A stretch of DNA of 30,000 nucleotides, from NCBI GenBank assembly GCA_964020155.1, contig OZ026562.1, positions 825,001 to 855,000 on the forward strand. The letters run 5' to 3'. Both the position numbers and the translations under genes were made by a program. The stretch comes from Chondrilla cf. caribensis. Taxonomy: Eukaryota; Porifera; Demospongiae; Chondrillida; Chondrillidae. Below are positions 1-13,704 of this stretch, piece by piece; position 1 is the first letter of the stretch; the number at the start of each line of letters is the position of its first letter. Under the pieces are notes generated by a model. It had not been told where the DNA came from, did not search any database, and was given only the letters and a program-made list of their open reading frames with translations.

Positions 1-173
1 CCATCACTACCACCACCACTACCACCACCACTACCACCACCACCACTATCACTACCACTACCACCACCATCACTACCACCATCACTACCACCACCACTAC
101 CACCACCACCATCAGTACCACCACCACTACCACCACCACCATCACTACCACCACCACCACCACTACCACTAGT
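1..173. repeat. CCA/CTA-rich simple repeat
   Basis: The first ~170 bases are an imperfect tandem of CCACCACTA/CCACCATCA-like 9-12 bp units with almost no other sequence. It lies just 3' of the last visible exon of the minus-strand ankyrin gene, probably inside an intron. Nothing codable was recognised between it and the exon ending at 223. Confidence 0.9.
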
Positions 174-222
174 AATACTGTGTTATTGGTTCTGAAGATC
201 TCACAGTACATCCCTCTCTCAC

Positions 223-4819
<4,597 letters not shown>

Positions 4820-5017
4820 GACGAACAAACCAACACTATTATTTATATTACTGCAAAGAGACTACCAAGAATTGCGGAACAGAGAAGCCATATTAATTTC
4901 CATAGTAACCAATAATAATTCAAAAGGGCGTGACCAATAAAAACTACTTTAACAATCGTTTATACCATTACAATTGTAAAAAAAATTATCGTATACTAAA
5001 CATTGCGTACTAAATTG
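4820..5017 (-). promoter_or_regulatory. Putative ankyrin-gene promoter, 198-bp intergenic
   Basis: This is the whole gap between the stop codon of the upstream ADAR-like gene B (5018) and the ankyrin ATG (4819), so it must hold both the 3' end signals of one gene and the promoter of the other. It contains two CCAAT boxes (at about 4908-4912 and 4933-4937, written in plus orientation). An imperfect X-box-like palindrome, ATTTCCATAGTAAC at 4896-4909, overlaps the first of them. No TATA box was recognised in a typical place. RFX or NF-Y control is inference from motif shape alone. Confidence 0.4.
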
Positions 5018-8000
5018 TTATTCCAAGTGCACATAAAAGCCATCCACTTCCTTTGGTTTCCCTTTCCACCTTCCAAACCCTTCTTTCTCCAGTAAGGCCC
5101 TCACTGCCTCTTTGGCCTCCTGATAGTCCCTGGCCAGGTCTTTACTTTCTCGATAGCTGAACGACGATGCCGTTTTGCTGTGTTGCATGAGCCTTGAGTA
5201 ATTCCTGAGCTCCAGAAAATGGGCAAACATGCTGCGCTTACAGATCTGAGTTCTAACCACTTGATAGTTGTAGTCGTACGACCTGCCACTGCTGGGCCAG
5301 AAGAGTTCACCGACTCCCCCCGAAAACCAATCCATCCCATTTTTGTCATACTTCTGATCCATCACTCTTTCCATTGGTGCGAATCTGTAAGATTTCATGA
5401 TAGTTGGATGATTGAGTCGGTAGGGTGGAGGGAGGTCCTTAACCTTGCTCATTCGGCAGCAAAGAGCTCTGGAGAGATGCCCAGGGTCAATAGGACAATT
5501 GAAGACCATTGTGGAGATGTAAACGGGCTCAATAAAGTGACTTAGAAGGGCCCCTTGGAGACCCGTGACATTCCACATTGCAAGCTTGTCGCTACAGCTC
5601 ATATTCCAAATCGGCTCTCCACTCAGTAACGACTCTGTGTCTTGATCAAACGATTTCTCGACATTATCCACAGTCTTGTTTTGCACTTTGGCACCATGCT
5701 TCATCCGGAGCAATCCATACCCAGAATCGCTGTCGTTGCCAGGCATTATTGCGATGTGGTTACATGGGTATCCGTGGTATGCCAACTGTCGCATTTCGTC
5801 CGTGTCTGTCACTGGAAACACACTGCCGTCTCCACAAGGTGCTTTGCTGCAATACATGTAGATGGATATATCTGGGTGTATCTGCCACTTATCACCACTT
5901 TGTTTCAAGATGCTGTCTCCTCCAATACAGGCAATTTTTAGCTGGTCGTACAGAAATGCCATAAAGGCTCTCCTTGCTGTTACAATGGCGTGACTGTCAT
6001 GAATCACCTCCCCGTCAATCTGAAAGTACTCACTGTGAAGGCAGTGGTTACCTGCCCCTATTGCCACACAAGCTGCGTACTCCACCTTCCCCTTTTCCAC
6101 CAGGATAAATGCAGCAAGAGTGTCTTGTGGAATACAACCATAAGTAGGCAAAAAAATACTATGTGCTCTGTTGGTGGCAAGACCACAGATTTTGTCAGCA
6201 TCACTGAGCGGAGACTGTGGCGAGGATTTGAAAGTCATCAGCACGTATTCTCCTCCCAGGGCAGAGTACAGGATAGGGCATTCCTTGGGGGCATCAAAAA
6301 CTGAGGAGGCATTAGAAAATACCAATGTTAATGGCACTGCATTCAAGTACAGTTACTAAATAATATCCCCTAATTAAGCCTAAATTATATCCCTTAATTA
6401 CGCCTGTATGCATGTGTAAAAACAGTTTTAAGTACAAAATATTCATAATATATGTATATACAATTGCATCAAGTTTGTGTACACACATACACAAGCACTG
6501 AGAATTGATTACCTAAGCGCTATCCTAATAATGCATACACACACTCTGGATCATAAAGTGGTCCAACGTAGCTTTGCATACAGAAGGTGTTAAGTCTGTA
6601 ATAGTACTCCCTAGTGCTGTCCATCGACATGAATGCATGAGGATACACACATCCACACAACCTAATATCGATACAACATGGGGTGACAGTGGTGCAATAC
6701 TCACCACTTGGTGTTGACATTTGATAGCTTGATGGAAAGTGGCCGTGATGATGTTGAGGGGAGTGGCCGTGATGATGATGTTGAGGGCAGTGGCCGTGTT
6801 GATGTTGAGGGCAGTGGCCATGATGATGTTGAGGGCAGTGGCCGTGATGGTGTTGAGGGCAAGTGTTGCTCCTGTACAACGGGTTGACACCAGACCAACC
6901 CTGGGAGGATCCATCCATGGTCGAGTTGGTGCGGTGGCCAGTAGTGTTGGATCGGTGTATTCCACTGCTGGGGACGTTTGTCCCAGTAGTTGAGGGGGGT
7001 GTTCCACTACTGAAAGGGCGTGTCTCACTAGTTGAAGTGTGCACTCCACTATTGTAGTATGTATCACTATTGGAAGAGTGCATCACACTTGCAGAGGGGT
7101 GTGTTTTCTTATAGTACGAAGGTGATTTTGACTGCAGTAATTGAGGCTGGTCAGCTGAGGGACCAGAATCAAAGGAGGGGGTGCTCAGCATCTGTTCTCC
7201 AAGGATATTGGCCACCAAGTATGTGTCATTGTTATTCTCCAACAAGAGACGTTCTATTTTCTCCCTCTCTTCTTCTTGGAAGATGTTCTTCAGCATCTCC
7301 ACATTTGCACTCTGGTTGGACACAGAGCCAATTGTGCTGGAGAATGGTGGCACAGTCTGTCCATGGGGGTAGCTGAAACTGTTTTCTCCGAGCTGCACAC
7401 CACCTGACTGGGTCGACGATGCTACGGTCTGCTGTGTATTGCCGCTGTCAACACAACTACCAGTATTCCTAACGCTCTGTACAACATCAACACTCTGCCC
7501 TGGACTGGTATCGGCATTGCACTTGGTCTGGTCCGAAGAGCTGTACCGTGTATCACCCCAAGGAGTGGTGTGAGGTTCACTGTTGCCTGTATAGCCATAC
7601 GTCTGGAGGAGCACGCTCTTCCGAAGCAAATAAGTGAGAGTCAAAACCTACAGACACGCACAAAGAACACGAGCAAATAAAACACACAGAAAGTGTCAGC
7701 TATGCAACGTGCTTCTCATGATGTGATACTAGTAGGTGTATCAAGTTCACCAGGGCATCACTACTGGTCCCCATTCCAAATGTGGAGAAATTAGAAACAG
7801 GGACCACAACTGGGCACAAAACACACAAAATATACTGGACTCCATGACACATTTGGAACTGAGGACCAATAAATACTACGTGTGTGCGTAAAGCAACCTT
7901 ATTCCGTAAAACAATGTCCACACGCGAGTTTTCGGTCTTTTTGTCAGTCACTTTCGTCACTTGCGAGTTACTAAATCTGCAAAACTCGTTCCTAACGAGT

Positions 8001-8173
8001 AGAAGAGGGATAACCAGCATGAAATTTTTGACGAATCTCGGACTAAAATATCCCTTCCAAACTCACCCATCAGCTAAATATAGAACAGATTCTTTCTCGC
8101 AAACTTTCAAATACGCTAATTTGTCAGAAGATCCGTCGGTCACAAAACAGGTGAATTCACTAGCTGACTCCAT
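5018..8173 (-). CDS. ADAR-like B: CUE-like + inactive deaminase domain
   Basis: Four exons, 8173-8067, 7976-7898, 7647-6705 and 6300-5018, give 803 aa with phases 2, 0 and 1. The C-terminal ~425 aa is an ADAR-type RNA adenosine deaminase domain. Zinc ligands H480, C532 (in PCGD) and C612 (in MSCSDK) are present. The ADAR His-Ala-Glu motif reads DSHAIV, so catalytic Glu is Ile482 (codon ATT). Family features near the end include [17 protein letters not shown] and YQEAK...G.W..KPKEV, where ADARs contact inositol hexakisphosphate. A CUE-like helical segment lies at about residues 176-216, with Ile-Phe-Gln where CUE domains have Met-Phe-Pro. A His/Cys-rich repeat tract lies at about 322-365. The first ~85 residues match paralog A (shared Glu-Phe-Thr-Cys-Phe, same splice phases). 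No dsRNA-binding or Z-alpha domain is seen. Zinc binding without catalysis is the likely state: a pseudo-deaminase that binds RNA or partners. The ADAR assignment is strong; function is inference. Confidence 0.88.
6728..6866 (-). repeat. Coding repeat: His/Cys-rich octapeptides in gene B
   Basis: Five tandem 24-27 bp units encode [12 protein letters not shown] octapeptides: two identical copies, one with Gln, one with an extra His, and one with Ser for Cys. The frame stays open. The composition would suit binding of zinc, copper or nickel ions, but could equally be a neutral coding minisatellite. Paralog A has no such tract. Confidence 0.9.
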
Positions 8174-8205
8174 GTTTCCAAAATATGTTTCTTAGAATCA
8201 GTTTG

Positions 8206-8213
8206 TGACGTCA
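8206..8213. promoter_or_regulatory. CRE/ATF site TGACGTCA
   Basis: Exact match to the full palindromic cAMP-response/ATF element bound by CREB/ATF/Jun bZIP dimers. It lies mid-promoter, 33 bp upstream of the B ATG and 35 bp upstream of the A ATG. Confidence 0.65.
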
Positions 8214-8214
8214 A

Positions 8215-8225
8215 GGGAAATTCCC
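8215..8225. promoter_or_regulatory. NF-kappaB site GGGAAATTCCC
   Basis: Perfect palindromic match to the kappaB consensus GGGRNNYYCC, one base away from the CRE. NF-kappaB and bZIP sites side by side are typical of stress- and immune-inducible enhancers; the vertebrate interferon-beta enhancer combines ATF/Jun and NF-kappaB sites. Function here is inferred. Confidence 0.65.
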
Positions 8226-8247
8226 AGGGAGACTACCACGCTTGACC

Positions 8248-9091
8248 ATGGCGTTCAATGCTCCTGAAACGTTCGAGGAGTTTACGTGTTTTTTGAAGTT
8301 TGGGGGCCCTTTCGAACTGGGATATGTTTACATTAATACCGAAAAGTTGGAGTTTCTGGCTTATTTATCGTCAGGGTGAGTTTTAAATCGAATATTTCAA
8401 GGTTGCGGGTGGCCATACTTCATTACACCATAGATAATAGAACTGATTACACATTTTGTACGTCTTCATCTTTGTAGTAAGAAGATCTTACACGTTCGAA
8501 CACGAGACATTGAAGGGGTCAGGGACGATTTTACACTTCCGAGCAGTCTCTCCATCACTGTTGGGCCCTCCAATAAAGTGAGTCAGTATACCAAATAGTG
8601 CACACATGCACACCTGATGAACACGTCACAACTCAACAACCGTAGTGAACCAGAAAGTCTGTTTGGATTGATATCAATGACGCATTGAATCACAATGAAA
8701 TTCACATTTATTTTTATAATTGACATAGGCTGGATATGCGAACTATATGTACGTATATATGACTTGGATTATAGTCCGTCAGATGTACAGGGGTGCCCAT
8801 ATGTAGGCTGTTGTTACATCATACAAACATGTTCACTTCCACCGTTGTGTAGTGTAATGATGTGATGAGATGGGATATTTGGATTTGAATGAGCATACAA
8901 ACTACAGTCTATATGTGTTTCCTCAAGGTGTTAGTGATCACTCACTTGCTGAACAAGAAGAGGCTAGTATGGATATTTAAAAGCTTGAGGAAATGGAAGG
9001 ATGAGTCAGAGGGAGATGGTGCTGTACAGAAGTTAAAGGTGTGTGTGTGTGGGTGGGTGTGTACATGTGTACTTGTTCGTGTGTGTGACGT

Positions 9092-9176
<85 letters not shown>

Positions 9177-9206
9177 ATGTGTGTATTTGTGTGTGTGTGT
9201 GTGTGA

Positions 9207-9262
<56 letters not shown>

Positions 9263-12200
9263 TGTGTATGTGTGTGTACACTAATATCGTCTAACATGTT
9301 TATGTACACACACCTGCACACACAATGAAGAATACATGTTTCACAGACATCTTTGTGTGGTTCCCACAGGACCCCAATACAGATACCTTTAGTGATGATA
9401 TAGAGAGACAACACACAGCCGCAAAACATGTTGCTAGCAAGAAAGAAAATATTGATGTCCGCACAACAAATCATGTTCACATAAATTCGCTTAACAAATC
9501 GCCTTCATCTCCAAAAGCACAACGAAGCTCAAACACACAGCCAGCTTGGAATACACAGCAAGATGTCAACATGAAACATGTAAAAAGACAGCCCATTGCA
9601 GACACACAGCTGCCCTCAACTGTGCAGGCGGCCATCAACACTCAGTTAAGTGCGGAGACAGGGGCACTAGCACAGTCAATCAAACAAGGAGCTCCATATA
9701 CACAGCCTAAGGTGACCTTACAAACAGCTGACAGTGTACCGACAAAGTTAGGATCACAGAGAAATCATTCAAACAACTTGTATTCTTCTTTGGACAGTGG
9801 AGAGAACAAGCATGTTCGTCTCGGAGAGAGGAGAGCTCCTCTGGATGGAAGGGCAAATGACACTTTCAATGCCAAGCAAACAGGTTCACTTGGCCCATCT
9901 CATGTATTGCAGCATGGCTCTTCTATACAAGAAGTTACTTTCAAAAAGATACTTCAGCCACCTACTTCCTCTTCAGACCACATTCAACCACCTACTTCCT
10001 CTTCAGTCCACATTCAACAACCCACTTCCTCTTCAGACCACATTCAACCACCTACTTCCTCTTCAGACCACATTCAACAACCCACTTCCTCTTCAGACCA
10101 CATTCAACCACCTACTTCCTCTTCAGACCACATTCAACCACCTACTTCCTCTTCAGACCACATTCAACAACCCACTTCCTCTTCAGACCACATTCAACCA
10201 CCTACTTCCTCTTCAGACCATATTCAACAACCCACTTCCTCTTCAGACCACATTCAACCACCTACTTCCTCTTCAGACCACATTCAACAGCCTACTTCCT
10301 CTTCTGCTCATATCGAACCTTCTCCCTCTTCACACCATATTCAACCGTCTGTTACCACTGAGAGTCCTGAGTTGAGGAAGACGTCTACCCCATCAACCTC
10401 TTCTGATCGTGGACCAGAGCATGAGAATTGGGTACCTGCAAACCCACTTCATTTGTCACCCCTCACACTAAATGATGACCACGAAGAAATTAGGGAATTC
10501 TCTGTTGCTGGGGAATTGGAATCTCCTCCTGAATCTCCCAAGATGAAACCGGACCATGTGATTGCTCAACAGCTGTCTTCCACTGACAATGAAGATGAGA
10601 AGGAACAGCTGTATTCGAGGTCCGATAGCATCACTTCCCCCATCCTCAACGACAGCATCACTGACCCAAAACTCAGACAACTTCATGATATGTTCCCTGG
10701 GGAGAATGTCGAAAAACTTGCCCGACTTTTGGAAGAGAACGGCGATGTAACCAAAGTTGTAGCAGTTTTAATCGGCGATGGCAATCTTGCCCGAACTTCT
10801 GATGTAACTCAGGGGGACACTTACAATGACCAAGATTACACTGCTTTTCGTAAGTCTATGGAATTACTGTCTACACTGTCTATGCATACTTGGTACATGT
10901 GCATGTACATGAGAGCGGACCTGTGTGCATAAAATATGCACAAGAACTGTTTCCCATTCTTTGTATGTGCTGTACAATACAACTTCAGACATCAAAGTTT
11001 GTAGCATAATATCCTTGCCTCTGCACTCTCCGGTACACAAATACATGTGTATGTGTGTACAAACTCATTGCTTCAACACACGCACACACACACACACACA
11101 CACACACGCACAAATGAGCAGACGCATACACACACACACACACACACAAACACCCACACACATACAAATGATCAGACACATACATATGAACACACATACA
11201 CACACACTAGATTGCACATAGTACAGTTTGTGTTATCTCCCATACGTATGTGTTTACTTTTGCAGCACAATACGAGGATGTTGATGCTCCCCTGAGTTCT
11301 GTTCTAAGGAAGGCCCTGGGGTCAAAGTACAAGATATTCAAAAGTTTAATGGTTACTTACGTAGCGGTGCCAGATAGCTGTGAGAAGTGGGAGACAAGTA
11401 ACCTCCCTCCAGGGGATATATTCGCATGCATTTGTCAAAAGGTATTCTTAGAGCAAGTCTACAAATTCTTCGGTGGACTGCAACCAGTGAATATATGTCC
11501 TAGGGTGTGTGGGATCATATTGGTGGAAAACAAGGTATACCACCGAGGAGTGGTGGTTGCTCTGGGAACGGGGAACATGTGCCTGCTTGGCCAGTACTGG
11601 CAATCGGATGGAAAGGTCCTCCACGACACCCACTGTGAGGTGATGGCAAAGAGGAGCTTCAGAAAGTTCCTCTATGCGCAAATTGAACAGGAGAACTGTG
11701 GTCAGCCTAGTATCTTTGTTCGGACTCCAGAAGGCAAGCTCAAACTCCATCCCAGCCTATCTGTGCACATGTACATGTCCTATCCTCCGTGTGGAGATGC
11801 CACGGAATGCTTGATTTCGGACCCGTCCTTCAATTTTGGAAATGATGACAAAGGACACACATCTTCTGAATCGATGACAGTCAGGATGGGCTTAGCATGT
11901 CCTCATGTACCGCACATGCCATCAAATAACTGTGCCTACGGTATGCTTCGATGCAAGAGAGATCTCATGCAGAACACCAAAACGAGTGTGGAAATAACCG
12001 GCGTGTACCAGCAGTCCCCGGAGGCCCTCCTAAGTGGTAATCCGCTAATCAACATGAGTTGCAGTGACAAGATAGCCATGTGGAATGTGGTTGGCCTGCA
12101 GGGAGCTCTATTGAGCCACTTCATTGAGCCCGTTTATCTTGCTTCCATTGCCATTGGAGCCAACTGCAACAGCAAACACCTTAGCCGAGCCTTCTGTTGT

Positions 12201-12632
12201 CGACTGCGGAACATTAAAGACCTTCCTCCTCATTTCCGCCTGAACCATCCCGAAATCTTCAAGACGGTCCACTTTAAAAAGTTGTACTCTCACCTGGAGC
12301 AGTACCAGTCGAGCTACATTTGGGGGATTAACTGGAGCTGGGGACTCGAATACATCGAAGGCACTGACGCTCGATCCGGAGAAACCTTGCAAGGCATGCC
12401 CTCTCGCATCTCCAAGAGAGAGCTTTTCATCGATTTCCTGCGCTCCCGACGTCATTCCAAGTATGTCACACGTCCAAACACCAAACAGGATGTTCACAAT
12501 TACATGGCAGACAAGACACTGTGTCAAGACTATCAAAAGGCTAAGAAAATCACAAAAAGATGCTTTTCATCCAGTGGATATGGCACATGGCATAACAAAT
12601 CCCCAGAGGTCAAAACATTTATGTTCTATTAA
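8248..12632 (+). CDS. ADAR-like A: CUE + ADAR deaminase domain
   Basis: Five exons, 8248-8375, 8478-8577, 8928-9038, 9370-10849 and 11266-12632, give 1061 aa with phases 2, 0, 0 and 1. Residues 1 to about 105 form an unrecognised beta-rich domain ending in an amphipathic helix, PH/GRAM-like in pattern only. A Ser/Thr/Gln-rich linker follows, including 12 or so 10-aa repeats at about 310-430. A CUE domain lies at about 545-585, with the diagnostic Met554-Phe-Pro and Gly-Asp-Val. The ADAR-type deaminase domain runs from about 607 to the end. Its zinc ligands are H729, C782 (PPCGDA) and C872 (NMSCSDK), and the proton-shuttle residue is Glu731 in DTHCEV, so activity is plausible. ADARs deaminate adenosine to inosine in structured RNA. 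No dsRBD is present. ADARs have Ala-Arg-Trp-Asn after SCSDK; here, and in B, the Arg is Met. The tail (DYQKAK...GYGTW..KSPEV) is ADAR-like rather than ADAT1-like. CUE domains bind ubiquitin. The start is the first ATG, supported by the parallel start of paralog B. Confidence 0.9.
9039..9268. repeat. (GT)n microsatellite opening intron 3 of gene A
   Basis: GT-rich sequence starts at the donor base after the exon ending at 9038 and fills about 230 of the 331 intron bases, with two GATCTG interruptions and GCGC/GTATG breaks. The intron has no counterpart in paralog B. Confidence 0.95.
9956..10309 (+). repeat. 30-bp coding minisatellite in gene A
   Basis: About 12 copies of a 30-bp unit encode [10 protein letters not shown] or [10 protein letters not shown] decapeptides. 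P- and Q-ending units alternate in places, pointing to duplication of two-unit blocks. Neighbouring copies are nearly identical in DNA, showing recent expansion or homogenisation. The unit has no stop in a second frame, which yields a spurious overlapping ORF at 9797-10375. Confidence 0.95.
11078..11212. repeat. CA-rich repeats in intron 4 of gene A
   Basis: Interrupted CA runs separated by two related AAATGAGCAGACGCATA / AAATGATCAGACACATA segments, so this is a compound repeat rather than a pure microsatellite. It lies inside the 416-bp intron 10850-11265. Confidence 0.85.
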
Positions 12633-12841
12633 TTGATTTTGCTCTTTAATGTAATGTACATAAGCAAATGCTTCGTTCAATAGCAATTATCACTGTATTG
12701 CAATGTTAATTATGTGGATGAGTACAAACATACAAATATTAATGTTTACATAGTACAATAGATATCATATGTCTGTACTTACATATCTACATATATCATG
12801 CTTATAGTATGAAAATGACAAGTGTTGATGATCAAGAGATG

Positions 12842-13118
12842 TACCCTGTGTGTACAGTACGTGTGTACAGTATTCACAAGTGTGTACAGTATGTACGTAC
12901 AGTATATATACGTGTGTACAATATGTACAGTATGTATAAGTGTGTACAGTATGTACAAGTTTGTACAGTGTGTACAGTATGTATAAGTGTGTACAATATG
13001 TACAGTATGTGCAAGTGTGTACAGTATGTATAAGTGTGTACAATATGTAAAGTATGTATAAATGTGTGCAGTATATATAAGTTTGTACAGTATGTGCAAG
13101 TGTGTACAGTGTGTACAT
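12842..13118. repeat. GTGTACAGTATGTA-type tandem repeat
   Basis: Degenerate units of about 15-18 bp built from GTGTACAGTATGTA and AAGT/TATAAGT connectors. The sequence 12633-13380 holds nothing else recognisable. Tyr/Thr/Cys-rich reading frames on the minus strand come from the repeat. Confidence 0.85.
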
Positions 13119-13369
13119 GGTTGATGGAAATCTTACTTCCAGACAATAGTCCAAGTGCATGCAGTTCTCAGAACATGTAGCTAGTCTCCTATAATAACAA
13201 TTAGGTGAAGGAATGTTACTAGACGAGGATGCTAACACTTTCCTTGTATAGAGTGTCTACACAGACACAGGTGATCAAATTGGTTATCCCACCTAAACAC
13301 CGATCATTCACTTCCAAGAAATGAGGACAATGGGCCAATCTTCTAGTTCGAAGAAAGGTCAGTCCTATC

Positions 13370-13592
13370 CTCACTAGGCACCAAACAGCGTAACAATGTC
13401 CTACCAGGTGAAACAATCCTATCTCGCTAGGCACTAAACAGCGTAACAATGTCCTACCAGGTGAAACAATCCTATCTCGCTGGGCAGCAAACAGCGTAAC
13501 AATGTCCTACCAGGTGAAACAATCCTATCCTCGCTAGGCACTAAACAGCGTAACAATGTCCTACCAGGTGAAACAATCCTATCTCGGTTGGA
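13370..13592. repeat. 53-54-bp minisatellite, about 4 copies
   Basis: Direct tandem copies carry the shared core CAGCGTAACAATGTCCTACC followed by AGGTGAAACAATCCTATCTC. Differences between copies are a few substitutions and single-base indels. No protein is encoded. Confidence 0.9.
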
Positions 13593-13704
13593 CCTCCAGT
13601 GTGCTACATACTAAAGATGTACCAACTGACTCACGGCATGTGTGGCTGTACACACCAATACGGACACTACAAAAAGGATCTTTTAAGGGTCACTTCTGAT
13701 GCCG

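Larger units (their letters stand above)
8174..8247. promoter_or_regulatory. Bidirectional promoter of the ADAR-like pair
   Basis: These 74 bp are all that separates the two divergent start codons (B at 8173, A at 8248), so transcription of both genes must be controlled from here or from just inside the transcribed regions. There is a TCAGTTTG initiator-like sequence at 8198-8205, a perfect 8-bp CRE/ATF palindrome at 8206-8213 and a perfect 11-bp kappaB palindrome at 8215-8225. No TATA box is apparent. Both palindromes read the same on either strand, which suits a bidirectional element. Confidence 0.7.

Noticed and set aside
9797..10375. 192-aa ORF overlapping gene A in another frame
   Set aside because: It exists because the 30-bp coding repeat has no stop in that frame; the CUE-ADAR frame has the homology and splice support.
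5018..12632. Assignment of A and B to ADAT1 (tRNA deaminase)
   Set aside because: The C-terminal motifs (LSRA...NIKDLPP, INWSWG, YQ.AK...G.W..K) follow ADARs, and the ADAT1-specific insertions between the zinc motifs are missing.
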